From: Phaeocystidibacter sp965659725
GTDB taxonomy: Bacteria; Bacteroidota; Bacteroidia; Flavobacteriales; Schleiferiaceae
Reading direction: 5' to 3'
Assembly: GCA_965659725.1 (NCBI GenBank)
Contig: CBFHXG010000002.1
Span: 62,001-126,000 of the forward strand
Length of the DNA stretch: 64,000 nucleotides
The notes below the pieces were generated by a model. The model searched no databases and had not been told where the DNA came from. It was given only the letters and a program-made list of their open reading frames with translations. Positions 42,163 to 50,334 of this stretch are shown in pieces. Every line of letters begins with the position of its first letter. Position 1 is the first letter of the stretch. Made by a program: the position numbers and the translations under genes.

Positions 42163-43647
42163 ATGAAGCTATTTCTATTCTTGTTTATTGGTGGACTTCT
42201 AGTTCTTGGCGCTTGCCGCAAGGAGCAAACATTTGCACGTCAAGGTGTTGATCTGCGTTTTTCGCAGGACACCGTTTTCTTGGACACGGTATTCACCCAA
42301 GTAGGTTCTTCTACCCGATCGCTTTGGGTCTACAACCCTACCGATGAGGATATCTACATTGATCGAATCCGACTTGGTCGGGGCAACAGTAGCTTCTACA
42401 GATTGAATATCAACGGGATCGCTTCAAAGGATATCGAAGATGTGGAGTTATTGGCCCGTGACAGCATTATCATACGCGTAGAGGTTACAGCGGATGTTGG
42501 GAGTTCACTAGACATCCTTTATACGGATTCGATCCTATTTACAACCTTGGGGAATCAACAGGATGTAGACCTTGTAACCCTAGCTCGTGATGCACATTTC
42601 TATTATCCTACCAATACACTTGTCATTCCACAGCCTGCGCCTAATCCCGACATAAGGATACCTTATTCGGTATTGGACTGCAATGAGGTATGGGATGCCG
42701 ACAAGCCACATGTCATCTATGGTTACGCCGTTGTAGATAGTGGTTGTGTATTGAATGTGAACGCCGGAGCAGAGATCCATTTTCACAATGGAAGCGGGCT
42801 ATGGGTAACATCCGGGGGTAAACTCTTTATGGATGCATCGAATGCTGGACAGATCGATCAAAACCCTATCGTGGTTCAAGGAGATCGGCTGGAGCCTTTC
42901 TATGAGGATGTAGCAGGACAGTGGGGCGGTGTCCTCGGAGGCATCTTCTTACAATCGGGGAGCACTGGTAACCTTATCCAAAACACGATCATAAAGAACT
43001 CATCTATCGCATTGCGAGTGGACAGTGCTGATGCAAATGGCACACCTAACCTTACCCTGCAAAATAGCATGGTACTCAATAGCAGTCGAGTTGGGATCTT
43101 TGGAGGATATGCCAACCTAGATGTGGAAAACACGGTGGTGGGTAATGCAGGCATCTATGGATTTTATGCCTTAGGTGGTTCATACCGATTCACACACTGC
43201 ACCTTTGCGAATTATTCCATATCCGGACGGAGCTCCCCTACCATCGGATTATTCAACTTCTTTGAACCTAGTCCGGGCACACGACTGACCCGCGACATCT
43301 CTGAAGCACAATTCGACAACTGTATTGTTTATGGCAATAGGCGAGTTGAATTCGGGATCGGTCTCGAAAGTTCAGGAACGCTCAATTTCCAGTTCCGTGA
43401 TTCTTTCCTGCGCTTGGCTGAAAACCCAGATGATGAGGCATTCGATCGTGAAGACCCAACGCGTTTCGTGAATTGTACACTTGACACCAACCCTGAATTC
43501 GTGAACGTCGATCAGAACGACTACCAACTGGACAGCATATCACCTGCCATCGATGCCGCCAATCCAACCTGGTCGCAGGCAGTTCCCACGGATATAGTTA
43601 AGGCTAGCAGATTACCTAACCCCGATGTAGGAGCGTACGAGAGATAA
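42163..43647 (+). CDS. Right-handed parallel beta-helix lipoprotein
   Basis: A 494-residue lipoprotein (MKLFLFLFIGGLLVLGACRKE, lipobox LGAC). Residues 25-150 are a beta-sandwich-like region; 150-470 show the repeating short strands with N/S/T-rich turns of a right-handed beta-helix (NLIQNTIIKNSSIALRVDSA, LQNSMVLNSSRVGIFGGYA). The ending SPAIDAANPTWSQ...NPDVGAYER is the choice-of-anchor Q pattern seen in such proteins. No catalytic function can be assigned. Downstream DNA to 44.5 kb lacks an intact gene. Confidence 0.88.
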   Translation: MKLFLFLFIGGLLVLGACRKEQTFARQGVDLRFSQDTVFLDTVFTQVGSSTRSLWVYNPTDEDIYIDRIRLGRGNSSFYRLNINGIASKDIEDVELLARDSIIIRVEVTADVGSSLDILYTDSILFTTLGNQQDVDLVTLARDAHFYYPTNTLVIPQPAPNPDIRIPYSVLDCNEVWDADKPHVIYGYAVVDSGCVLNVNAGAEIHFHNGSGLWVTSGGKLFMDASNAGQIDQNPIVVQGDRLEPFYEDVAGQWGGVLGGIFLQSGSTGNLIQNTIIKNSSIALRVDSADANGTPNLTLQNSMVLNSSRVGIFGGYANLDVENTVVGNAGIYGFYALGGSYRFTHCTFANYSISGRSSPTIGLFNFFEPSPGTRLTRDISEAQFDNCIVYGNRRVEFGIGLESSGTLNFQFRDSFLRLAENPDDEAFDREDPTRFVNCTLDTNPEFVNVDQNDYQLDSISPAIDAANPTWSQAVPTDIVKASRLPNPDVGAYER

Positions 43648-43785
43648 TTGCCAGCCCTATAACCTCGAGAACACAGATCCATCACCGCCCTTACCAGTTC
43701 TCTTCAGGCCCAATAAGCCCATGATAGGTTAAAAGCCCAGTCTATGAGAATACCCAATTCTCCCGTTCTCACTCTCGAACCTTGT

Positions 43786-43837
43786 CCCGTCCTGAAATAG
43801 GTTGACTCTAAATTGTGTCAACCAAAATCAGGACGGG
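43786..43837. repeat. 52-bp interrupted palindrome (CCCGTCCTGA ... TCAGGACGGG)
   Basis: Outer arms CCCGTCCTGA (43786-43795) and TCAGGACGGG (43828-43837) are a perfect 10-bp inverted repeat; inner arms GGTTGAC (43800-43806) and GTCAACC (43817-43823) are perfect over 7 bp, around a 10-base centre. The symmetry and position suggest a MITE-like element or two insertion-sequence ends left fused after loss of the transposase. It touches the broken 5' end of the next gene. No flush target-site duplication is visible; CTTG occurs near both sides but out of register. Confidence 0.75.
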
Positions 43838-44277
43838 TCACTTGGGTTATCACAGGCTGGTATACAGGTCAGTTTGTTTATGATACAACCATCGTGACAG
43901 AATACGACACGGTAACGGTAACTCAAGTAGACACTGCCATTGAAAATCAGCTCCTAACCATGCGTTCAGAGATCAGGAGCTCATACTATCAAATTCCTGT
44001 TCTGGCGGGCTATGAGTGGACGAATGACCAATGGAGCTATGGCGTTCAGGGCGGCATCAACTTTCGTAGTGTTACCCACACTCATCCAGAGTTAAATCCA
44101 GCTTCTGGGTATGGGCTTGATGCATTGATCCGTCCGTACATTGGCTACAATTGGAATGACAGATGGACTGTTTTCCTTCGCTCCAATGTGAGTATCCCTT
44201 TGAGCAATGACCCTATCTTGAACCGCTCGAACTTTACGAGAATAGGTGGGAGTTTAGGCGTCGGTTATCGTTTTTAA
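43838..44277 (+). pseudogene. 5'-truncated outer-membrane beta-barrel protein gene
   Basis: The frame continues from inside the palindrome (ATG 43813) but recognisable protein begins only after it: TGWYTGQFVYDTTIVTEYD, a Thr/Val/Asp-rich linker, then barrel strands SYYQIPVLAGYEW, WSYGVQGGINFR, YIGYNWNDRWTVFLRSNVSIPL and a terminal IGGSLGVGYRF, a good C-terminal barrel strand ending in Phe. There is no signal peptide or N-terminal strand set, so it cannot be exported. It resembles the last third of a PorT/OmpA-like barrel with a long linker. I read it as a remnant cut at the palindrome. Confidence 0.65.
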
Positions 44278-44536
44278 GAGACGTTAAGGCGAAAAGGCCA
44301 TAGGGCCATAAGATCACAGGGCTGGTATCTTCATTATCCCGAGAAATCTTTACTCGAAATACAGCGAAGCCAGGCGATCACGAAAGGTATGATGGAAAAA
44401 AGAACATCTTTTTCCAGCCTACCAATGAAGGGTCACCTTTTCGAGTTTGGATACCAACGAGTTATGCGCTCGGCCTTTGCTCTACTTCTGAATGGAGGAA
44501 CCTTTTTGCCGACTGGCGGATCTTCTCTTCGGACAT
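44278..44536. other. Gap between the barrel remnant and acyl-CoA reductase
   Basis: No gene is supported. It opens with short near-repeats (AAGGCCATA, GGGCCATAA, 44293-44312). A plus-strand open frame from 44389 runs into the antisense of the reductase gene and has no family resemblance. Confidence 0.4.
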
Positions 44537-45586
44537 TTACACCGAAGAACTACTCTTTAAGAACTCCACCGTATCCACCCCATCGGCGTAATCCCACAGT
44601 GCCGGTGATTGCGATTGACCAAATCCAACAGCTGGTAGGTCATCTCTATGCTCATTCGTTACAATGCATTGGATGGAATCGCGGATCTCAGCAAGTGCGG
44701 TATACACATTATCTAGATCGTTGTAACGCTCGTAGTGGATCATGGAAACAGGTGTGGAAAGGACATCCGACTCTTTGAATGTTACGAATCCATTCTCCAA
44801 GAACTCCTTGCGATCCAACAACATGATAGCCCGATGGTAATCGTAGTTGTTGGCATACTTATTATTTTGAACGACATCCTGATAAGGCAACCAGGCGCCA
44901 AAGATGCGATCGAGATCGAAGTCTTTAGGGAGATAGATCTTGCTGACCGATCGGCAACCCAGGCCAAAGTATCGAAACACATCTTCACCTAATTTCTTCA
45001 GAGTTGCCTCATCTTCCTCCCCGGTTAGAATGGCCACACTCTTTCGGTTCTTACGGATAACGTGTGGATACTTGCCAAAATAAGCTTCGAAGTAACGCGC
45101 CGTATTATCAGAACCTGTGGCGATGACCGCATCCATCGATTTGATCATATCAGCCCATTCCACCTGTTCAAGTATGGGAGAACCTTGCAGCAGGGCGGGG
45201 ATCAATTGATTATCATCGCTACTCAACTTTACAATGGCCCTATGACCGGTCATAGTTACTGTCAGGAGGTCATGCAACCCAACCATCGGCACATTACCGG
45301 CCATGATGATTCCCACTCTTTTGGGTGAAGAAGAGTGAAAGTGAGCACTTGAGTATCTGCCGACCCATTCATTCAGCGAACTTTCGGAAAGTGCTTGGGC
45401 CCATTCACTCAGGGCGTGCATCACCTGGTCTTTCTCAAACCATCCATTGTGGTGAACCGCCACATTGACCTTCTGTAAGAGAGACATGCTCCACTCATCT
45501 GAGTCACGCGTTTCATCGTTCACAAAACCAGCGAGTTTCTCGCCCAAAACTTTCCACGCGTCAAATCGTTCTTCAAACTTCAACAT
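44537..45586 (-). CDS. Acyl-CoA reductase (LuxC-like family)
   Basis: A 349-residue protein of the LuxC/aldehyde-dehydrogenase-like acyl-CoA reductase group: KRVGIIMAGNVPMVGLHDLLTV (N-terminal dinucleotide region), VIATGSDNTARYFEAYFG and the cysteine-containing FRYFGLGCRSVSKIYLP, where the Cys is the likely acyl acceptor. It would reduce acyl-CoA to an aldehyde with NADPH. ATG 45586 (MLKFEERFDAW) is chosen over the upstream in-frame start, which would cross the promoter boxes. It is divergent from the ferredoxin gene, a pairing I know from other Flavobacteriia; reductase and ferredoxin may be functionally linked, but that is inference. Confidence 0.88.
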   Translation of the reverse strand: MLKFEERFDAWKVLGEKLAGFVNDETRDSDEWSMSLLQKVNVAVHHNGWFEKDQVMHALSEWAQALSESSLNEWVGRYSSAHFHSSSPKRVGIIMAGNVPMVGLHDLLTVTMTGHRAIVKLSSDDNQLIPALLQGSPILEQVEWADMIKSMDAVIATGSDNTARYFEAYFGKYPHVIRKNRKSVAILTGEEDEATLKKLGEDVFRYFGLGCRSVSKIYLPKDFDLDRIFGAWLPYQDVVQNNKYANNYDYHRAIMLLDRKEFLENGFVTFKESDVLSTPVSMIHYERYNDLDNVYTALAEIRDSIQCIVTNEHRDDLPAVGFGQSQSPALWDYADGVDTVEFLKSSSSV

Positions 45587-45601
45587 GCAATGTCTCTTTG
45601 T

Positions 45602-45609
45602 TACTTTTG
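45602..45609 (+). promoter_or_regulatory. -7 promoter box TACTTTTG of the ferredoxin gene
   Basis: A perfect TAnnTTTG on the plus strand, 22 bases before the ferredoxin ATG. It lies 2 bases from the oppositely oriented box of the reductase gene. Confidence 0.6.
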
Positions 45610-45611
45610 TG

Positions 45612-45619
45612 CAAAGGTA
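45612..45619 (-). promoter_or_regulatory. -7 promoter box TACCTTTG of the acyl-CoA reductase gene
   Basis: A perfect TAnnTTTG on the minus strand, 25 bases before ATG 45586. Together with the plus-strand box it forms the near-palindrome TACTTTTGTGCAAAGGTA. Confidence 0.6.
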
Positions 45620-45631
45620 AAACAACAAGCC

Positions 45632-45979
45632 ATGGCCATAAAGATTACAGACGAGTGTATCAATTGCGGCGCTTGCGAGCCGGAATGTCCGAATAACGCG
45701 ATCTATGAAGGTGCAATGGAGTGGCGATTTAGCGATGGAACAGATCTATCGGGTAAGATCATGACTCCTACCGGAAATGAATATGACGCAGACGACGCGC
45801 AGGAGCCCGTTGATTATGATGTATACTATATCGTAACTGACAAGTGTACCGAATGTCACGGTTTCCACGAAGAGCCTCAATGCGCAGAGGTTTGTCCGGT
45901 TGATTGCTGTGTTCCTGACGAAGATCATGTAGAAAACGAAGACCAGCTTCAGGCGAAGAAGGATTTCATGCACTTATAA
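45632..45979 (+). CDS. Ferredoxin with two [4Fe-4S] clusters
   Basis: A 115-residue cytoplasmic electron carrier. Cluster 1 ligands are in DECINCGACEPECP (C9, C12, C15, C19); the second set is in DKCTECHGFHEEPQCAEVCPVDCCVPD, with the 8-residue insertion typical of the Alvin/YfhL-like ferredoxins. About 50 residues separate the motifs, longer than in clostridial ferredoxins. ATG 45632 gives MAIKITDECINCG, a standard start. A structured terminator follows 6 bases after the stop. Confidence 0.95.
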   Translation: MAIKITDECINCGACEPECPNNAIYEGAMEWRFSDGTDLSGKIMTPTGNEYDADDAQEPVDYDVYYIVTDKCTECHGFHEEPQCAEVCPVDCCVPDEDHVENEDQLQAKKDFMHL

Positions 45980-45985
45980 AAACTT

Positions 45986-46049
45986 GTCCGGGGTGCCACG
46001 AGGACGAATCCTCTCAGCTTGCATTGATAGTGGCACCTTGGACTTTTTT
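45986..46049 (+). terminator. Ferredoxin terminator with an unusually elaborate 44-58-nt fold
   Basis: GTCCGGGGTGCCAC (45986-45999) pairs with GTGGCACCTTGGAC (46030-46043) over 14 pairs including two G-U, and six T follow. The 30-base loop holds its own hairpin GAGGA-CGAA-TCCTC (46000-46013). Simple terminators do not need such a loop, so a stable 3' RNA fragment or protein-binding site is possible. Confidence 0.75.
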
Positions 46050-46091
46050 CCGCTCACCATACGCTGAGCTTTCAAACGACGTTCACCCTAC

Positions 46092-46994
46092 ATGCGGAAA
46101 CTCTTTTTCATACTTACATCTGCTCTCATCAGTTCGACCCTTTCAGCTCAAGATGCCGATAGCGTGTATCAGGCCTTATTGCCTCAACTGAAGGAGTTTG
46201 GAGAGAAAAGCAGGGTCCTCCCCCTCGAGAACGAGCGCAACGCAGCAGCGGATTCGTTCATTACAGCCCTTGAGGAGATCACTAAGCATCCGGAGGCTAT
46301 GAATTTCACTTTTGAAGGAGTTAGCAACCTCAGTGTCCTTACCTCACCCGACGAGAAGCTAAGGATGTTGACATTCATGGTTCCGCAAAGTGGCTTGGTC
46401 TACAAGCACTACGGTTTCATGCTTTACGCGGATGACGACGAATACAAGCACCTCTTTCTCGAAAACAGAAGCAGCGGATCCAAAAGCGATCTATTCACCA
46501 TTCTCACCCCTGGAGAGTGGTATGGAGGTTTGTATTACGATATCATTGAGAAAGAGAAAGACGACCAAACCATATATTTTCTGCTCGGGTATCGTCAGGT
46601 AAATCCCAATGTTCAGCAGAAATTCATCGATGCAGTGACCGTCACAGAAGGCCTGGTTCGATTTGGCGCAAAGGCCTTTCAAGTAGGTAAATTCAACGAT
46701 ATCGAGAACGAGCAACCCCCTTACCGATTGGCGATGTCGTATTCCACCAAGTTCGGTGCTACCCTTCAATGGAATGAGGATTACGACGGTATCGTAATGG
46801 ATCATGTTAGTCCACCGGACGCGAGTCAACGTGGATTCTACATGGTCTATGGCCCTGATTTCTCTTACGATGCGCTTGTCTGGAAAGATGAAGCCTGGTA
46901 TCTCGAAGAGAACATCATGTTCGAAAATGATGTACAAACGGCACCGCCCGACCCTAACGTACCAGCCACCCTTGGGCCTGAACCTCCAAGGTGA
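46092..46994 (+). CDS. Exported protein of unknown function
   Basis: A 300-residue protein with a signal peptide (MRKLFFILTSALISSTLSAQ) and no membrane helix, lipobox or T9SS tail. The body is mixed alpha/beta, with a helical segment of about 25-75 followed by beta-rich sequence (MLTFMVPQSGLVYKHYGFMLY, WYGGLYYDIIEKEKDDQTIYFLLGYRQ). The tail (APPDPNVPATLGPEPPR) is proline-rich. I do not recognise a family with an assigned function. It is placed between the ferredoxin and serC genes. Confidence 0.8.
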   Translation: MRKLFFILTSALISSTLSAQDADSVYQALLPQLKEFGEKSRVLPLENERNAAADSFITALEEITKHPEAMNFTFEGVSNLSVLTSPDEKLRMLTFMVPQSGLVYKHYGFMLYADDDEYKHLFLENRSSGSKSDLFTILTPGEWYGGLYYDIIEKEKDDQTIYFLLGYRQVNPNVQQKFIDAVTVTEGLVRFGAKAFQVGKFNDIENEQPPYRLAMSYSTKFGATLQWNEDYDGIVMDHVSPPDASQRGFYMVYGPDFSYDALVWKDEAWYLEENIMFENDVQTAPPDPNVPATLGPEPPR

Positions 46995-47033
46995 TTTCAC
47001 CTGTGCTTAACCTGAGTTGCCATTTCAATTTGC

Positions 47034-47041
47034 TAGTTTTG
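47034..47041 (+). promoter_or_regulatory. -7 promoter box TAGTTTTG of serC-serA
   Basis: A perfect TAnnTTTG, 28 bases before the serC ATG; TTG at 47017-47019 could be a short-spaced -33 element. Confidence 0.5.
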
Positions 47042-47069
47042 CAGCACCATTAAGGCAACTAAATTTGTC

Positions 47070-48137
47070 ATGAAGAAGCACAATTTCTCAGCAGGTCCAT
47101 GCATCCTTCCGGAGCAGGTCCTAAAGCAAGCCTCAGAGGCTATTCTCAATTTCGACAACCTCGACCTTTCGCTCATCGAGATCAGTCACCGTTCCAAGAA
47201 CGTTGTGGCGGTGATGGACGAAGCGCAGTCGTTGGTAAAAGAACTCCTCGGACTTCCTGAGGGATACAGTGCACTCTTCCTACAAGGTGGTGCTAGTCTT
47301 GAGTTCCTCATGGTTCCTTACAACCTAATGAAGCAAGGCGGCAAATCTGCGTACCTCGTTACAGGTGCTTGGGCCAAGAAAGCCATGCAAGAGGCCAAGC
47401 CCTTTGGAGATACGGTAGTGGTAGGTGACTCCTCCGACAAGAACTTCAACTACATTCCGAAGGGATATGAGGTTCCATCTGATGCCGATTATTTCCACAC
47501 AACATCGAATAACACGATCTATGGCACACAAATGAAGAGCTTCCCAGAAGTGGATACGCTCAACGTTTGTGATATGTCGTCTGATATTTTCAGTCGTCAG
47601 CTGGACTTCACCAAGTTCGACCTTATCTACGCCGGCGCCCAAAAGAACATGGGTCCTGCAGGAACTACATTGGTAGTGGTAAAGGATGAGATATTGGGCA
47701 AGACAGGTCGTCAGATCCCAACGATGCTGGATTATCAGACGCACATCTCAAAAGAGTCTATGTTCAACACTCCTCCGGTATTTGCTTTCTACGTGAGCAT
47801 GCTTACCCTTCGTTGGTTGAAGGAGAATGGTGGTATCGGTTGGATCGAGAACATCAACAATCAGAAAGCTGAACTGATGTACGGCGAGATCGATCGCAAC
47901 CCATTGTTCCAAGGAACTGCTGCCGTTGAAGATCGTTCTAACATGAATGCTTGCTTCCTTCTAAATGACGAAAGCCAAAAGGAGCGCTTCGAGAACATGC
48001 TGAAGGAAGGTGGAATCAATGGTTTGAATGGTCACCGCTCTGTAGGTGGTTACCGTGCATCTATGTACAACGCCCTTCCACTTGCAAGTGTTGAAGCATT
48101 GGTAGAGATCATGCGCGAATTGGAGCGTACAGCATAA
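47070..48137 (+). CDS. serC: Phosphoserine aminotransferase
   Basis: A PLP enzyme that converts 3-phosphohydroxypyruvate and glutamate to phosphoserine (also used in pyridoxine synthesis). At 355 residues it is full length: KKHNFSAGPCILP at the start, LFLQGGASLEF for substrate binding, and YAGAQKNMGPAG with the PLP lysine; the ending NGLNGHRSVGGYRASMYNALP is typical. serA follows after 18 bp, so two consecutive steps of serine synthesis are cotranscribed. Confidence 0.98.
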   Translation: MKKHNFSAGPCILPEQVLKQASEAILNFDNLDLSLIEISHRSKNVVAVMDEAQSLVKELLGLPEGYSALFLQGGASLEFLMVPYNLMKQGGKSAYLVTGAWAKKAMQEAKPFGDTVVVGDSSDKNFNYIPKGYEVPSDADYFHTTSNNTIYGTQMKSFPEVDTLNVCDMSSDIFSRQLDFTKFDLIYAGAQKNMGPAGTTLVVVKDEILGKTGRQIPTMLDYQTHISKESMFNTPPVFAFYVSMLTLRWLKENGGIGWIENINNQKAELMYGEIDRNPLFQGTAAVEDRSNMNACFLLNDESQKERFENMLKEGGINGLNGHRSVGGYRASMYNALPLASVEALVEIMRELERTA

Positions 48138-48155
48138 ATCGAGAAAAACAGAAAC

Positions 48156-49112
48156 ATGAAAGTTCTAGCCAACGACGGAATCGCGGCCAACGGAAAAGAA
48201 GCTCTCGAAGCTGCTGGTCACGAAGTCCTCGAAATCACGGTTGCCCAAGAACAATTGGCCAACTACATCAACGAGAATAAGGTAGACGTCTTGATCGTTC
48301 GCAGCGCAACTAAGGTTCGTGAAGAAATGATCGACCAAGTTGCCGATCAGCTCAAATTGATCATTCGAGGTGGTGTTGGAATGGATAACATTGATGTGGA
48401 GTACGCTCGCAACAAGGGAATCCAAGTTCGCAACACACCATCCTCATCTTCTCAGAGTGTAGCAGAACTCGTTATGGCACACCTGTGGGGTATGGTTCGC
48501 TTCCTGCACGACAGCAACCGTCAAATGCCATTGGAAGGTGAAACTCGTTTCAAGGATCTGAAAAAAGCCTATGGTAAAGGCATCGAGCTCAAGGGCAAAA
48601 CGATCGGCATCATTGGATTCGGTCGTATTGGTCAGGCTCTCGCCAAAATGGCCGTAGGTGTGGGAATGGATGTTGTATTCCACGACCGCAACGAAGGAGA
48701 TCAGAAGATCACTCTAGAGTTTGCCAATGGAGCGAGCATCGATTACATCGCAAAGAATTGCTCAATGGATGAACTTCTTGCTACAAGTGATTTCATCTCA
48801 TTGCACGTTTCAGGCGCTGGTCAAACCTTGATTGGAGAAGACGAAATGAAAAAGATGAAGAAAGGAGCTTTCATCGTTAATACGGCTCGCGGTGGAACCA
48901 TCGACGAAGTAGCATTGCTCAAGTCGTTTGAAGAGGGTCACCTTGCCGGTGCTGCCCTCGACGTGTTCGTTGGTGAGCCTAAGCCCGCTATGCAAGTATT
49001 GATGAACGGACAGGTTTCACTTAGCCCACACATTGGTGCTGCTACCGAAGAAGCGCAAGCACGTATCGGGATGGAGATCGCTGATATCGTTAATGAAGGA
49101 GTTCCAGCGTAA
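48156..49112 (+). CDS. serA: D-3-phosphoglycerate dehydrogenase (short form)
   Basis: Oxidises 3-phosphoglycerate with NAD to start serine synthesis. At 318 residues it has only the substrate- and NAD-binding domains and lacks the C-terminal ACT domain, so serine feedback inhibition of the E. coli kind is not expected. The NAD motif GKTIGIIGFGRIGQALAKMA, NTARGGTIDEVAL and SPHIGAATEEAQ (catalytic His) are present. The pairing with serC supports the assignment over other D-2-hydroxyacid dehydrogenases. A strong terminator lies 22 bp after the stop. Confidence 0.93.
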   Translation: MKVLANDGIAANGKEALEAAGHEVLEITVAQEQLANYINENKVDVLIVRSATKVREEMIDQVADQLKLIIRGGVGMDNIDVEYARNKGIQVRNTPSSSSQSVAELVMAHLWGMVRFLHDSNRQMPLEGETRFKDLKKAYGKGIELKGKTIGIIGFGRIGQALAKMAVGVGMDVVFHDRNEGDQKITLEFANGASIDYIAKNCSMDELLATSDFISLHVSGAGQTLIGEDEMKKMKKGAFIVNTARGGTIDEVALLKSFEEGHLAGAALDVFVGEPKPAMQVLMNGQVSLSPHIGAATEEAQARIGMEIADIVNEGVPA

Positions 49113-49134
49113 GAAGAACACCCACTTGAATACC

Positions 49135-49169
49135 AAGGCTATTGATCCAATGATCGATAGCCTTTTTTT
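49135..49169 (+). terminator. Intrinsic terminator of serC-serA
   Basis: AAGGCTATTGAT (49135-49146) pairs with ATCGATAGCCTT (49153-49164, one G-T) around a 6-base loop and runs into seven T. Confidence 0.9.
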
Positions 49170-49252
49170 ATGCCCCTTAGGCTGTAGCACCCGTGACAGG
49201 CAACATCGATCAATCTCATATTCAGTACCTTTACACCCACAAACCAGACGAT

Positions 49253-50260
49253 ATGAATATCGTATTTCGCCCTTCTCGTGAACACTTCGCATTCGGTATT
49301 ACAGGCCTACTTTTGATCGCCGTACTATTCCTGTCTACCACCATCAACATCACCTCTCATCCATACCTGAGTGCGGCCTTTGCAATGGACGCAGTAGTTA
49401 CCGTACCGCTGGTTTACCTAGCAATGATATGGAAGACCAAGGTCCCTAAGTTCACCATCGCACCCGTTTCCATCGCCTCTCTTGTATTGGGCTACACCTT
49501 CTTACCTGTGGCTTCACATTCCTACCTCAACCTATTCGAAAACTATGCGCTCCCCTTACTCGAGCTCGGTGTACTAACCTTCATAACCTGGAAGGCCCGT
49601 TCATTTGTCCTTGCGATGAGACGACAAGGCCATTCTGTTGACTTCTTCGAGGGCATCAACAAGGCCAGCAGAGATCTCCTACCCAAAAAGACCGCTCCCT
49701 TCTTCGCCGTTGAAATATCCGTGATCTACTACGCCTTCTTTCAGCGAAGGAAAAGGAGTCTTCAACCGAATGAATTCACGATCCACAAGAACAGCGGTTC
49801 ATTGGCCCTACTCGGCGTGGTCGTATTCCTCATTTTAGTTGAAACCAGTGTGCTTCACATCCTCTTGGAAAGATGGAATAGCACCGTCGCTTGGATCCTT
49901 ACCATCCTGAGTATATACACGGGACTGCAAATGCTTGGAATTGCGAGGTCCCTTCCAGCTCGACCCATAAAAGTCGAAGCGGATGGAATCATAATTCGCT
50001 ACGGCATAGCAGGCAATACATTCATACCCTTTCGTGCGATCGCTTCTATAGAGGTAACAGGAAGAGACCTCGACAAGGAGACACTCAAGACAGGGCTACT
50101 CGCGCAGTTGGAGCCGCATAACATCGTTATAAAGACCAATGAAACGCTTACCTTCCAGCGACTATATGGAATCAAGAAGTCTTTCAATTCCATTGCATTC
50201 TACGTTGATGATAAAGGCTCCTTCACGAAGGCTGTCGAGCCACATATTCCTACCAATTGA
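49253..50260 (+). CDS. Membrane protein with C-terminal PH-like domain, function unknown
   Basis: A 335-residue protein. About four hydrophobic segments (25-125) form an N-terminal membrane region, two more lie around 185-230, and the last 100 residues (IKVEADGIIIRYGIAGNTFIPFRAIASIEVTGRD) look like a bacterial PH domain. ATG 49253 (MNIVFRPSREHF) is chosen over an earlier in-frame ATG at 49193. TACCTTTA at 49225-49232 is a near -7 box. It lies between serA and the DUF1015 gene but is separated from both. Confidence 0.75.
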   Translation: MNIVFRPSREHFAFGITGLLLIAVLFLSTTINITSHPYLSAAFAMDAVVTVPLVYLAMIWKTKVPKFTIAPVSIASLVLGYTFLPVASHSYLNLFENYALPLLELGVLTFITWKARSFVLAMRRQGHSVDFFEGINKASRDLLPKKTAPFFAVEISVIYYAFFQRRKRSLQPNEFTIHKNSGSLALLGVVVFLILVETSVLHILLERWNSTVAWILTILSIYTGLQMLGIARSLPARPIKVEADGIIIRYGIAGNTFIPFRAIASIEVTGRDLDKETLKTGLLAQLEPHNIVIKTNETLTFQRLYGIKKSFNSIAFYVDDKGSFTKAVEPHIPTN

Positions 50261-50304
50261 CCTTCCGAATAGTCCGAATTGTTTCGCTATTCACTTTGCG
50301 AGCC

Positions 50305-50312
50305 TATCTTTG
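50305..50312 (+). promoter_or_regulatory. -7 promoter box TATCTTTG of the DUF1015 gene
   Basis: A perfect TAnnTTTG, 22 bases before the ATG, with TTG at 50279-50281 (23-base gap) as a possible -33 element. Confidence 0.55.
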
Positions 50313-50334
50313 TCGTAAGGCTCAATTTTAGAAA

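Noticed and set aside
43648..43785. Remains of the missing 5' part of the barrel gene upstream of the palindrome
   Set aside because: No frame gives a signal peptide or barrel-like strands; the missing part appears to be gone rather than displaced.
44389..44778. 129-codon plus-strand frame before the acyl-CoA reductase
   Set aside because: More than half lies antisense to the well-supported reductase gene, and the protein looks random (no domain pattern).
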